From Bemisia tabaci (lineage: Eukaryota; Arthropoda; Insecta; Hemiptera; Aleyrodidae): a stretch of 64,000 nt of DNA. The notes below the pieces were generated by a model. The model did not search any database. It saw only the letters and a list, made by a program, of their open reading frames with translations, and was not told the origin of the DNA. The translations under genes and the position numbers were made by a program. Numbering within the stretch: the stretch's first letter is position 1; the number at the start of each line of letters is the position of its first letter. The stretch spans positions 68,237,345 to 68,301,344 of the forward strand of contig NC_092794.1 of assembly GCF_918797505.1 (NCBI RefSeq), read 5' to 3'. This document shows, piece after piece, positions 43,521-54,366 of the stretch.

Positions 43521-44221
43521 CCTGCATATGGACTTGCTTCCTAATGCAATCCGATTGTGAGACACTGAACAAGATAAATCTGAAAAATTGGATCAAGAAT
43601 CGACATTTTAACATATAATTTTTGCAATGACTTTGTGGAGAAAATTTTCATGGAGATCATTTGCTTTTGTGTTTCCAGAATGTGCCAGAAATATTTGTTC
43701 CATATTGAAAACTGTAATCCAAATTAGACGTTTTAAAAATCTTTCGAGAGGGTGGCGCGTTGAAGAAGACAAGCTACGAGATACACATAGAAAAAAAAAA
43801 GAAGAGGGATATGAAAGAAACCCCAGAAAATTTACAGAAAAGGGAAAATCAGCAAAAGAATTCCAAGCATGTTACTCCGAATGAAGCAGAAGCTTATATA
43901 TTTGCGCTCCTTTTTCTTTTTTTTATTCAGAACGGAGTGAAGAAAAAAAGGGCAAATGAAGAAAAGGCTGAATTGAGACGTTCACGTCATAAGAAATTCG
44001 TCCTACTAATTATTCGAATCGATGAAATTGTCAAAAGAGAAATTCTCCCGTTGAAAAGGCACGAAAAAACAAGGGGATTGACGGATCGATGAATTGAAAA
44101 AACGCGATAAATAAACGAGGGAAAAACGAATGTGAAAACGGGGCGTCGGAGAGATTTCAATAAATTAGCGAGTGGCTTCGGCCGAAGACGACAGGCGCCA
44201 GGGCATTACTCGAGGGTCGTC
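43521..44221. other. intronic stretch, no gene supported
   Basis: A/G-rich DNA with overlapping open frames of 85-110 codons (Lys/Glu-rich). They have no splice partner or recognisable motif, and I treat them as composition artefacts. Confidence 0.5.
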
Positions 44222-44503
44222 CTGCCGTGCTAAGGAAGAACGCCGTATGAGCCGTCAGACGTTGCCAAGTTTCCTCCGATAAAAACCGAAATTACTGGGA
44301 AAATTGTGAATATAATATAATAGTGGGAATTTTTGAAAATATCATTTTCAAAAATTTCAGACAATTTTGTACGCAATTTAAACTAAAATATCTGAAGAAT
44401 TCAAGGAAGAGTAAGCATGAATGTTGTCACAAATACATACAATTATCAAGGGAAATTTGGCAACTTGTGAGTGTTCATACGGCGTTCTTCCTTAAAACGG
44501 CAG
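44222..44503. mobile_element. CTGCCGTGCTAAGGAAGAAC TIR family, type copy
   Basis: CTGCCGTGCTAAGGAAGAAC, then GCCGTATGAGCCGTCAGACG and TTGCCAAGTTTCC at the left is inverted at the right (GGAAATTTGGCAACTTG, then GTTCATACGGCGTTCTTCC, TTAAAACGGCAG). TIRs ~50 bp, total ~282 bp, A/T-rich interior. Five copies occur in the window. Confidence 0.92.
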
Positions 44504-44820
44504 CGTTGGCTCACGGATGATGTTTTTCTTTTTTATTTTCGACACTTGCCCGTTTTTACGATCGGGCCGAACAATAGCCGAGAAGTGGGGCATCGCCTCA
44601 CCAACCCACTCGGGCGTTTTCGCAAAAATTCTGCACAAATTCCTCTGCGAGCCTGTCCGACGGGCCGGAGTGTCCGTGGATCCGCGACCCCGGTGATAAT
44701 GTTCAGAACTTAACGCCAACCCACAACGAGCACAGAACTTCTGACAGCAATTTAGAGGATCTTGAACTTAACGTTGGGTACTTGAGATATCGTGGGAATT
44801 CAGGACCGAGTGCATTCATA

Positions 44821-45239
44821 CACTGAAAAAAAATTCTCGGAGTTTTTACCAAGGTCCGTTGGTACTTTTACCATCTCACTTTTTTTACCAATTATTGGTA
44901 ATTTTACCAAGACAGACTGGTAAGCTTACCTAAAAACCGGTATTTTTACTGTTTCTTTCAGGTAAGAATACCACATTTATTGGTAATCGATTCCCGGTAA
45001 CTTTGTCTTTTTATCTCGGTAATTCTACCACAGTCGATAAAAAATGTTGGCGTTTTTACCAAGGTCCAGTATAATTACCGAGAAAGTTTAATAATTTTAC
45101 CGAGATATCTCGGTAAAATTACCAATTCTATAATTGGTAATTTTACAAAGGAAAAACTGGGATCAAATAGAACCCTGAATTCTTGGTAATTTTACCCTTT
45201 TCTTAGTAAATACACCGAGATTTTTTTTTTCAGAGAGTG
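44821..45239. mobile_element. CACTGA-ended element of GGTAAAATTACC repeats, copy 1
   Basis: CACTGAAAAAAAATTCTCGG, then AGTTTTTACCAAGGTCC at the left; ACACCGAGATTTTTTTTTTC, then AGAGAGTG at the right; ATA on both sides. The interior is a series of short GGTAAAATTACC-type dyads in mirror order. Confidence 0.85.
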
Positions 45240-45349
45240 ATATTCAAAGTCCTTCCTTAAGCGTTAAGGCCTCCTCAATTCATTATGACGACGTTGCTTA
45301 AAGAAGCTTTGATGTTTTTGAAGAACGACGATGAGTAAGACCATATAGT

Positions 45350-45518
45350 AATTGAATCTCTTACAATTAGTTCGAAAAAACGACTCATCTCGGAAAAATG
45401 AAAATTCTCAGGGGATGATAAAAACTGTGTAACAGCCAAAAAAGGAGTGTTTCTACGTGAGAAAATGGACATAATAGTAAACCCGAGTTGCGTCGTTTTC
45501 GAACTGAGAGATTCGATC
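45350..45518. mobile_element. small TIR element (AATTGAATCTCT ends)
   Basis: TTGAATCTCTTACAATTAGT, then TCGAAAAAACGAC at the left mirrors GTCGTTTTCGAAC, then TGAGAGATTCGATC at the right. The subterminal CATCTCGGAAAAATGAAAAT also occurs at 28.39 and 56.34 kb. Confidence 0.7.
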
Positions 45519-45554
45519 CTTTCATAAACGTCTTGGCTAAGGGTGGCCACTTTT

Positions 45555-45684
45555 AATTGGACGTATTTCTGCCAAACAGAGCTATGTGTATTAAGACATG
45601 AGCCCTGAGACCCATAAAAATATACGCATAACAGGGCTCACGCCATGATGCACATAGTTCCGTTTGGCAGAGATACGTTCAATT
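45555..45684. mobile_element. ATTGGACG foldback family, copy 3
   Basis: AATTGGACGTATTTCTGCCA mirrors TGGCAGAGATACGTTCAATT. About 130 bp. Confidence 0.9.
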
Positions 45685-45939
45685 TGGAATAGGATTGAGG
45701 GAAGTTTGAGGAGATTCTAAAGATGTTTAAGGACATAGACACCATAGTTTTTCAGTTCCGGTAAAACTAAAGTTTTTGGTCAAAGTTAACCTAACTTTGG
45801 TTCAGTTAATCGAAATTTGGTTCGTATGATTCAAAACGTCGGTTTTTTGGAATGAAAAACTCTGACTTTCAATATAAACCGGGTCGGGTTCGGACGACCC
45901 CTCGAGCAAACTACAAAAAATGATTAGGAATACAACATA

Positions 45940-46172
45940 CACGGAAAGAATTAGATTGCTGATTTAACAATTAAAGTGCTAAAAAAAAGTGACTGCAACG
46001 TTTCAACGTAGATTTCACGACACAAAAATGCTACTTCTACCACCATTGTAAGCTAATTTAACCACGGGGGTGGATAAAGTAGCATTTTTGTGTTGTGAAA
46101 TCTACGTTGGAGTATTGCAGTCACTTGTTTTAGCAATTGAATTGTTAAGTCAGCAAGTTAAATTTTTCCGCG
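45940..46172. mobile_element. CACGGAAAG-ended foldback MITE
   Basis: CACGGAAAGAATTAGATTGC at the left mirrors CAAGTTAAATTTTTCCGCG at the right; inner arms GTGACTGCAACG and AGATTTCACGACACAAAAAT are mirrored around a centre near 46055. TA precedes the left end and ATA follows the right. Confidence 0.85.
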
Positions 46173-46215
46173 ATAGCATTCAAAAAGCCCGAATAAGTAT
46201 AGTGAAATAAATAAA

Positions 46216-46560
46216 TTATAATGAAAATGTGCGGATTGAGGATTTGAGAAAGATCTGACAGCCACGACCGAAAGTATTCCATTTGATATCGCATGAAGCG
46301 GCACGGGGCACAGGCTTCTCGATATTAATTGGAGCAATTAAGCCATCCGGGCCGAAATTCATCGCAATCGGCCACTCGCAATAATTACGCCTCGCGGATT
46401 CTATTGCCTTTTTCTGCGACCCGCGCCGGCAATTAGCGCCGAATTGCCGACGAGCCAATCGGACAATGATAGGCTTGTTCTGCTCGTAAAACGCGATCGC
46501 ACGTCCTTTGGATTGCTGAAATCCCGCGAGTCGATTCGCGCATGCGCGCCCCGAAATCTC
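46216..46560. promoter_or_regulatory. repeat-free island with ATTA motifs, possible enhancer
   Basis: Between two MITEs lies ~340 bp of even-composition DNA with GATATTAATTGGAGCAATTA, CGCAATAATTACGCC and GGCAATTAGCGCC. A 115-codon frame is open on the - strand (46216-46563) but ends in low-complexity sequence, has no clear splice sites and does not match the gene's phase by itself. Spaced ATTA cores suggest homeodomain binding. Function inferred. Confidence 0.35.
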
Positions 46561-46648
46561 CACGTAGCCCCCCCCCCCCCCTCTCCCGCCAATGCTGAAT
46601 GCACGGTTGTTTTTCCTTTACGCGCGTTCAAGTCACTCCGCATACTCA

Positions 46649-47107
46649 TTTGGACGTATTTCTGTCGAACGAAACTATGTGCAGTAAGGCATGAGCCCTA
46701 AGACTCATAAGATTATATGCATAACAGGGCTCATGTCATAATGCACATATACACGGAGAAAAAACTTCGTGCGAGGGACCCGAAGTTTAGGTCAAATGGA
46801 TCTCTGAAGTTTTCAGATTGAGCATCTGAACACTTAAGGTCTAGCTGCTGAGGTTTGGATCACACATTTGAAACTTCAGTTTTTACATCTGAAGTACTTC
46901 GGTTTTCACATCCGAAAAGCTTCGGTACATCTGAAGTACTTCAGATGTAAGAACTGAAGTTTCAGATGTGTGATCCGAACCTCGACAGCTAGGCCTAAAG
47001 TGTTCAGATGCTTAATCGAAAAACTTCAGAGATCCATACGACCTAAACTTCGGTTCCCACGCACGAGGTTTTTTTCTCCGTGTAGTTCCGTTTGGCACAA
47101 ATACGTC
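46649..47107. mobile_element. ATTGGACG foldback family, copy 4, split by another MITE
   Basis: The left part (TTGGACGTATTTCTGTCGAA ... CATAATGCACATA) and the right part (GTTCCGTTTGGCACAAATAC, then GTCGA) rejoin to a complete family member once the insert at 46752-47082 is removed. Confidence 0.9.
46752..47082. mobile_element. CACGGAGAAAAAACTTCGTG foldback MITE, nested
   Basis: CACGGAGAAAAAACTTCGTG at the left and CACGAGGTTTTTTTCTCCGT with G at the right. ~150-bp arms share GAAGTTTAGGTC, ACATCTGAAGTACTTCGG and CAGATGTGTGATCCGAACCT blocks around a palindromic centre. TA on both sides inside the split copy of the ATTGGACG family. Confidence 0.93.
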
Positions 47108-47169
47108 GATTTTTGAATTGAAAAGGACAAGTTAGTGTCGTCCAGGGATAAAATCAGTGGCGAGGTGAG

Positions 47170-47318
47170 AACGATCGATATTTCCCTTTTAAGGCTATAG
47201 CAAAGAATCGATTATAAAGGTGATTGTTGCAAACACCCTGTTTATCGATCCTTTTTCATAGGTTTAAATAGCAGATCAATCGATACATCGCAAAGCACGC
47301 AACGCCACTGGATGAAAT
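47170..47318. mobile_element. ATCGAT-containing foldback family, copy 3
   Basis: GATCGATATTTCCCTTTTAA, then GGCTATAGCAAAGAATCG at the left; CGATCCTTTTTCATAGGTTT, then ATCAATCGATACATCGC at the right. Confidence 0.65.
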
Positions 47319-47614
47319 CTAAGGACCGTCTTTCTTAGTTATTCCCTGAGCAGCTCCACTTCTTATAGGAAGCCTCACATGGTTTACATTGTGACTAAGG
47401 GAAGTTAAAAGAGGTCATTAACATAGCATCATAATTAGGACAATTTTAACGAATTTTGAGTGGAATTATTGATACAAAAAATTATGAGAAAATTATAACT
47501 GTCGTCGATGAAAAGTTACATTTCTTTGAAATAAAACAGACTAATTTAAATTATTAAACTATCTTCGGCTCAAAATATTATTCTCTCAAACAAAAGAAAA
47601 AAAAATTAAAATTT

Positions 47615-47621
<7 letters not shown>

Positions 47622-47699
<78 letters not shown>
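47622..47699 (+). repeat. poly(A) run of about 78 bases
   Basis: An uninterrupted A run, by far the longest homopolymer in the window, directly upstream of the ~1.1-kb duplication. Could be a retroposon tail; no retroposon body is recognisable to the left. Confidence 0.9.
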
Positions 47700-47701
<2 letters not shown>

Positions 47702-47731
47702 TGACTCCAAAGCATTTCCTTCAAATCGAGC

Positions 47732-47951
47732 ATATGAAAAAAAGTATCTTGGATGTGCAGTTCAGACTCTTAAAACATTTGACAAGAAAAATGCTATTGA
47801 TTCAATCGGATTTTCGCTTACATCGAGAGCCAATCCTCTTAATTTAAGCGGATTTCCTTTTGATTCAAGCTAAATTTGAATCAAGAGTATTTTTCCTCGT
47901 CATAATTTTTAAAAATCTGGACTCTGGATCCAAGATACTTCTTTTCCAGTG
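47732..47951. mobile_element. CACTGGAAAA foldback family, copy 3 (diverged)
   Basis: AAAAGTATCTTGGATGTGCA at the left mirrors TCCAAGATACTTCTTTTCCA at the right; the inner arms TACT/GCTATTGATTCAATCGG and the core match the family. Confidence 0.8.
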
Positions 47952-48708
47952 AATATTTTCCTATAGCCAAAAGAGATGTTTTTAAATTTAACTTTTCCTC
48001 CGCGTTCCTCATTGTCTTCACAATGGTTCTTTGAATGAGCGATCAGCGATCAATCTCAACGCTAAGCCCCTCCCTCCCCTCCTCTAGGGGACGCCCCCCC
48101 CCGCCTTCCTCATCCTGAAGTCACCTGCAGTGATCCAAGAGAGCGGAGCATTTATTATGATCAATATTACGATCCTTTTTCGAATATCTCCCTCAGGTCG
48201 CTGACAAATTGAATTCATTGTATTGATATATTGTGTCTGGTTGATTAATTAAGTGATGACGTTGATCTCAGAATCGTATGATTTACTCCGTCCGCAACTG
48301 CCAAGCAGAGTTTGTCAGAGCGTCTAACCTCGTCGCTCCTCCGGCGTAAAAGTGCATCTCTATTACTATATGAGTTCTAGAAAGTATGGATCCATATGAG
48401 GGACAAGGCTCACGTGATAATTGAAATACGTTTTTACGTTAGAGATGCAACGATCTGTGTCCTTGCAGCAGAGGGGAAGCGGAGAGGCAGGCTCGCTATG
48501 AATGAATCGGTTGTAAATAAGAGGAGGATACGAATCATCTGTGCATTATGATCTTCTCATCAATTGACAAGTATAACAGAAGCTATCTATACTATTTTTC
48601 TCCTTACAGGATATGAGCACTTGAGCAGCGTTTGTTTTATTACCGACCTTAAAAATTATTTTAACAAATAATTCATTAATATAATAAACTCAACGGAGTT
48701 TTAACCCG
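47952..48708. other. unique DNA between foldbacks (duplicated at 49262-50018)
   Basis: Contains GGTTGATTAATTAAGTGATG and TTTATTATGATCAATATTAC (homeodomain-like A/T cores) and a C run at about 48094. No exon seen on either strand. Confidence 0.5.
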
Positions 48709-48944
48709 CACTAGAAAAAAAAATACATTGAACCTAGAGTCCAGACTCTTAAAAACATCGACAAGAAAAAATACTCTTGATTCAATCAGATTTAAGCTTA
48801 AATCAAGAACTAAGTCTCTTAATTTGAGGCGGATTTCCTTTGATTTAAGCTTAAATCTGATTGAATCAAGAGTATTTTTTCATGTCGATGTTTTTAAGAG
48901 TCTGGAACTCGTATAGATCAATGTGTTTTTTTTTTTTCCAGGTG
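48709..48944. mobile_element. CACTGGAAAA foldback family, copy 4
   Basis: CACTAGAAAAAAAAATACAT at the left; AATGTGTTTTTTTTTTTTTC, then CAGGTG at the right. The inner arms are AGATTTAAGCTTAAATC on one side and GATTTAAGCTTAAATCTG on the other. Confidence 0.9.
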
Positions 48945-49019
48945 CTCAACGATAGTTTTAACCAGCAGGGAGGGGAGAGAAACTGCCTGGCGGGGCGGGG
49001 AGAGAGAGAAACTGCCCCT

Positions 49020-49076
49020 GCGTGAGAACTGAAGTTTAGGTCGTATGGAAACTGGAGGTTTTTCGGCAGGTTGTGA
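49020..49076. repeat. fragment of the CACGGAG MITE
   Basis: GAACTGAAGTTTAGGTCGTA, then GGAGGTTTTTCGG matches the subterminal part of 46752-47082. It ends exactly where the second duplicated copy begins. Confidence 0.6.
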
Positions 49077-50018
49077 CTCTTAAAACATTTGACAAGAAAA
49101 ATGCTATTGATTCAATCGGATTTTCGCTTACATCGAGAGCCAATCCTCTTAATTTAAGCGGATTTCCTTTTGATTCAAGCTAAATTTGAATCAAGAGTAT
49201 TTTTCCTCGTCATAATTTTTAAAAATCTGGACTCTGGATCCAAGATACTTCTTTTCCAGTGAATATTTTCCTATAGCCAAAAGAGATGTTTTTAAATTTA
49301 ACTTTTCCTCCGCGTTCCTCATTGTCTTCACAATGGTTCTTTGAATGAGCGATCAGCGATCAATCTCAACGCTAAGCCCCTCCCTCCCCTCCTCTAGGGG
49401 ACGCCCCCCCCCGCCTTCCTCATCCTGAAGTCACCTGCAGTGATCCAAGAGAGCGGAGCATTTATTATGATCAATATTACGATCCTTTTTCGAATATCTC
49501 CCTCAGGTCGCTGACAAATTGAATTCATTGTATTGATATATTGTGTCTGGTTGATTAATTAAGTGATGACGTTGATCTCAGAATCGTATGATTTACTCCG
49601 TCCGCAACTGCCAAGCAGAGTTTGTCAGAGCGTCTAACCTCGTCGCTCCTCCGGCGTAAAAGTGCATCTCTATTACTATATGAGTTCTAGAAAGTATGGA
49701 TCCATATGAGGGACAAGGCTCACGTGATAATTGAAATACGTTTTTACGTTAGAGATGCAACGATCTGTGTCCTTGCAGCAGAGGGGAAGCGGAGAGGCAG
49801 GCTCGCTATGAATGAATCGGTTGTAAATAAGAGGAGGATACGAATCATCTGTGCATTATGATCTTCTCATCAATTGACAAGTATAACAGAAGCTATCTAT
49901 ACTATTTTTCTCCTTACAGGATATGAGCACTTGAGCAGCGTTTGTTTTATTACCGACCTTAAAAATTATTTTAACAAATAATTCATTAATATAATAAACT
50001 CAACGGAGTTTTAACCCG

Positions 50019-50213
50019 CACTAGAAAAAAAAATACATTGAACCTAGAGTCCAGACTCTTAAAAACATCGACAAGAAAAAATACTCTTGATTCAATCAGA
50101 TTTAAGCTTAAATCAAGAACTAAGTCTCTTAATTTGAGCGGATTTCCTTTTGATTTAAGCTTAAATCTGATTGAATCAAGAGTCTTTTTTCTTGTCAATG
50201 TTTTCAAGAGTTA
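50019..50213. mobile_element. CACTGGAAAA foldback family, copy 5 (right end truncated)
   Basis: The duplicated counterpart of copy 4. The right arm stops at TGTTTTCAAGAG and continues into unrelated sequence. Confidence 0.88.
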
Positions 50214-51567
50214 GCTGTATTATACCACACTTGCATAGTTGAGTTGATCATGATGACTTTCCACGAATGATGCTATTTTCGGAGAGGGATTACGTCCACG
50301 ATGCTATATCTGAAATCTTTGATAATGATAGGTATTATTGAGGTATTATTGTTCTTTTTCACGGTTCAACTTAAACTCTCCTGAACTACTGAAATAAACT
50401 TCTCTTTGCGATCACCTGTTATTCATTAATGAAAAACGTTCGAACAAGAGACGTAACTTGCAAGACAGCGTGACGGTATAGACCCTTACGATGCTTTCAC
50501 ACGAGTGCATTGAACTTGTCCACGCAAAAAACCTGACCACTGCATCGCAACCTCCGTCCTCCTCTGAAATTCAGGGATCGCAGAAAACTATGCAATACGC
50601 AGAATGTGACGTTTCTATTAGTCTTTTGTTTACTTACTCGATTGTCGTGTGGAGCATTAGCTTTAATGAACTATCATCAAAGACAGATGTTGGAACACTA
50701 CCAGTGTAAGGAATACCTCCGCGTCACATTCTGATATAATTTTTTTTCTCTCTCTATCTCTTTCTCTGTCCTTCTTTCTTTTTCTGTCGCTCCCCCGTTT
50801 TTCATGCCATTGACACAAGGTAGACGGCCAGTCTGCGACCATGAACTGCCCTCTCGTCAAATCGTGCGATTAAATGGACACAATTCTGAGGGGAGAAATT
50901 TAGTTTTTGAGTGCATTCTTAAGCCCCTTTGAGCATTTCTAACATGCTGTAAAGTTTCTGATTGTACAAATGAACTTGGTTCTTTTTGCTACAGTCAGCT
51001 TAGCTTACCTTTGCTTGAACCGAAGAGATTTTGTGTGGTATTGGGAACTTATGACACGATAACCATAGACTTAATCGATAAACCTATTGTATCTGTAACA
51101 GTTTCTTCATTATTTCTGAATGTTTGCATGAACGAATTGTGACCGTGCAACAGAAGTACATTCACGAGTTATTGGCGGTTCAATCTCTAAATAAAGCATG
51201 TTCTCGTCAATGTGTCAATTGAATCGTTTAGGAGCCGGGGAAATGCCGGGGAAATGCTCCCTGGGATCCACCTGTAGATCTACATATATTTCAGGTGGAT
51301 CAACTAGAGGTGACAGAAAATGGCAGGAATCCGGAGTTAGTGACGCTACGGAAATGACAATTCGTTGTATTATTTTCTGTCAGGTATCGTCTTTAAGGTC
51401 TGTAACCCAGAATTACGTTTTTCGTTCATTTATTGAGTATATCAGGTAACCCCTGCGTTTTCTACAAAATTTTTGACAAGCAAATAAAGGGGGTCGTGTT
51501 AGAACTGATGTGGAAAGAAAGAAAAATGGACACTCTCTTCTTTTAAGTTCTTAAAGAATTAGTTATA
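50214..51567. other. stretch without supported gene
   Basis: No repeat family is evident. Short open frames (50491-50709 on +, 50663-50860 on -) lack splice context. A CT-rich tract is at 50742-50790, and CCACCTGTAGATCTAC/CAGGTGG near 51269-51298 is a small dyad. Confidence 0.45.
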
Positions 51568-51794
51568 CACTGGGAGAAAAAAACATATTGGATCTAGAGT
51601 CCAGACTCTTGAGAACAATGACAAGAAAAAATACTCTTGATTCAATCGGATTTTTGCTTGAATCAAAACGAAATCCGCTTAAATTAAGAGGCTTGGTTCT
51701 TGATTTACGCTTAAATCTGATTGAATCAAGAGTATTTTTTCTTGTCGATGTTTTTGCAAGTCTGGACTCTAGATCCAATGTGTTTTTTCCAGTG
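51568..51794. mobile_element. CACTGGAAAA foldback family, copy 6, with clean target duplication
   Basis: CACTGGGAGAAAAAAACATA at the left, AATGTGTTTTTTCCAGTG at the right. Both sides are flanked by ATTAGTTATA (51558-51567 and 51795-51804). The core lies in the opposite orientation to copies 1-5. Confidence 0.93.
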
Positions 51795-51860
51795 ATTAGT
51801 TATAAAAATAGAAGAAGAAAAAAGTTTATTACTTAAAATTGCCATGAATAAGCTAAATTT

Positions 51861-52151
51861 TTAAAAATCAAATTTCCAGGGCTCCTTGGAACATTTTAAG
51901 GGTTCCTTTAGGTTAACAGGGATTTCTGGAGCGACTGGACTCGAGCTTCGGTGATTGATGGCTGGGGTTTGGCATCGGTGGACTGTCCGATCATAGTCAC
52001 AATACGCTGCCGCGGACCGGGAAACAGGCACGGATTGTAAATGAACTTGACTCGAAGCTGGTCCTGGCCCTTTCACATCAACTATCATTGATGCTTTTCC
52101 CACGGGCGCATTGATTCCTGGAACGCTCTGTCTTATCAAACAATCCTTCAT
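51861..52151 (-). other. open frame of unknown status (96 codons)
   Basis: A - strand ATG-initiated frame whose codon use looks coding-like and whose DNA is not part of any repeat family. Part reads SRSAAAYCDYDRTVHRC. There is no pyrimidine-rich acceptor upstream and no good donor inside, so it does not splice to the 43138 exon in an obvious way. It could be a first exon with a weak donor, or conserved non-coding DNA. Confidence 0.25.
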
Positions 52152-52430
52152 ACAAATCTTCTCTCCCCCTCCCGGACGTGTCTCTCCTCCCCGCTTTTTT
52201 CCTCTCTTCCCTATATTCTCATTTGTAGTTTTTTATTTATTGCCGCTAATCGTCTATCGGTGATCGCTCGGTCTCGGCGGGAAATCAAGGAAAAAACGCT
52301 TCTGGGACGTGCTCTTCCGTTTCTACACACGGACGCAATGGCTTTGTATCGTTTGGTTTTGCCTTCGTTTCGGATGCGTTTCGGTTTGACACGATTTTTC
52401 ACCGCACATAGATGGGCGCGAAATGACCAT

Positions 52431-52659
52431 CACTGGAAAAAAAAAACCACATTGGATCTAGAGTCCAGACTCTTGAAAACATTGACAAGAAAAAGGACTC
52501 TTGATTCAATCAGATTTAAACTTAAATCAAAAGGAAATCCGCTCAAATTAAGAGGCTTGGTTCTTGATTTAAGCTTAAATCTGATTGAATCAAGAGTATT
52601 TTTTCTTGTCGATGTTTATTAGAGTCTCGACTCTAGATCCAATGTGTTTTCTTTTCCAT
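52431..52659. mobile_element. CACTGGAAAA foldback family, copy 7
   Basis: CACTGGAAAAAAAAAACCAC at the left, AATGTGTTTTCTTTTCCATT at the right; core in the same orientation as copy 6. No target duplication visible because the right end has decayed. Confidence 0.9.
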
Positions 52660-53460
52660 TTGTGTATACAATTTACAAGAATGAGTCAGTTGAGTCACTA
52701 ACGCTAGTGACAGATTCGTGTTTTGGTGGTCTACGTTTATAGAGTAGCAAAAAATTATAAGATTCCTCCAAACGCCAAGTTTCTACGTCTCATATTAACC
52801 GAAATGTCGCCCATCGAAGAACAGGGTGTCCTTGTCCTATCCACCGCAGTTTTGCATACCTTGATTGCTCACCCCCTGGATTCGTCGCACTGGTGGCTTG
52901 ACGAGAAACACTGATGAATTGAAGGTGGAATGAACGGTGATGACTAGGAACTAGCCGTTTAGACAAATCGTATTATTTTTTGCTAATTTATGGGCTATAG
53001 AAATATCAAATTTAGATTCCAAGACAAAAATCATCTTCTATCGGAACAATTATTGATGACGCGAAAACACCGCAAAAAAAATTACGCGACATTCGAGGAA
53101 ATCTTCCTAAAAGGCAGAATTGCTAAATTTTTCTTCTTATAATATTAGAATAATATAAAGATTTTTGAACTATTAAAGAACACAATTGCTTGTTTACCCT
53201 TACTCGGTTGGCATTGTAACCATTGAAAAATAGATAAAACAGGCAAATTATGGCTGAACTAAAACAGAAGCGTGCCCAAACGGGAAAAATGTAAAATTGA
53301 TACGTTCATATTTGCACGACGCAACATTTCGTTAATTTTGTAGTATCCAGAGCAGGAAGGGCGTAAACGACGGTCCTTCTTGAGCGCGCGTCAACCCCCT
53401 AAGAGCGCTGCGATGCTCACCGCGCCTCCCCGACCCGCAACGGTAGCGCGCGGCCAGCTA
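52660..53460. other. stretch without supported gene or repeat
   Basis: Short + strand frame at 52723-52914 only. Mixed, mostly A/T-rich DNA with a GC-rich part at 53350-53460. Confidence 0.45.
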
Positions 53461-53465
53461 CTGCA

Positions 53466-53602
53466 CTGTTAGGCGCAATGCGTGAAGTATTCCTTCACTC
53501 TTGTAGGCGCTAATGTGTTTTCCGCGCTGCCCGGCGACCGCTTTGTGTTTGGCGCAATGCGTGAAGTATTCCTGCACTCTTGTAGGCGCTAATATGCTTT
53601 TG
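53466..53602. repeat. two half-hairpins of the TGGCGCC family
   Basis: GGCGCAATGCGTGAAGTATT, then CTTGTAGGCGCTAAT occurs at about 53471 and again about 80 bp on. Only the right half of the hairpin is present in each, in direct repeat. Confidence 0.75.
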
Positions 53603-54067
53603 GCGCCGATCGGGTTCTGCACTATTTTTGGCGAGATTGGAGACGATGACTCAGCATTAGATTTGAACGAAACCGGAGAAAAATAGGAGAGATAATAAGC
53701 AAGTTTGAAGAATGGCTGGGTAAAATTGATCACACGGTGCATGCAGAGTGCAGACAAAACAATTTAAATAAAGAGTCTATCGAAAATTAAATGAAAATGA
53801 GAAGCATAAGCTACTGCGAGTCAGTTTTCACCCGTGAAAGAGACTCACATCGGAGAAAAATTTCGACGTAAAGAGTGTATATTTGGTCTCAGTGAAACTA
53901 CACCTTCAAAAAATTGAAAATCTTGAGGAGGAATAGACCAAAGATTGGCATGAACACGTATTGGAATTAACTTTGATCACGTCGCTGAGCAGCGACGCAC
54001 CATTCAGAATGCATTGACAAGTTGTAAGTATCATGGTTTTTATTCTGCTCTGCCGCATACTTAAACG

Positions 54068-54355
54068 GATAACGTAAATTTGAGGTAATATGTATCTCTG
54101 AAGTTTTTGGATTACGCATCCAAAAATTTGAGGTCCTATACTGCCGAAGTTCAGGTCAGACTTCTGAAGTACTTCGGTATGTACCGAGGAGTTCAGGTCA
54201 CACATCTAAAGCACTCCGGTACATACCGAAAGCTTCAGATCTCTGACCCGAACTTCGGCAGCTGGACCTCAAGTTTTCGGCTGCGTGATCCGAAAACTTC
54301 AGAAATCCATATGACCTCAACTTCGGGTTCCATGCACGAAGTTTTTTTCTCCGTG
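54068..54355. mobile_element. CACGGAG MITE family, second copy (left end lost)
   Basis: Arms with TGTATCTCTGAAGTTTTTGG and the inverse CCGAAAACTTCAGAAATCCA; the right end CACGAAGTTTTTTTCTCCGT with G is followed by TA. Confidence 0.85.
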
Positions 54356-54366
54356 TATCTAGGCAA

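Larger units (their letters stand above)
47767..50210 (+). repeat. ~1.1-kb segmental duplication, offset 1310 bp
   Basis: Positions 47767-48900 recur at 49077-50210 with almost no change. The unique sequence between the two foldback copies in each unit reads the same throughout; the few differences I saw (a shifted base around 48828-48845 versus 50138-50155, and the last ~20 bp) all fall inside the right-hand foldback. The copies begin inside one foldback element and end inside another. Confidence 0.9.

Noticed and set aside
43627..44092. Lys/Glu-rich 85-110-codon frames
   Set aside because: A/G-rich composition, overlapping phases and no splice context.
46216..46563. 115-codon - strand frame as an exon
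   Set aside because: No clear acceptor or donor; better seen as possible regulatory DNA.
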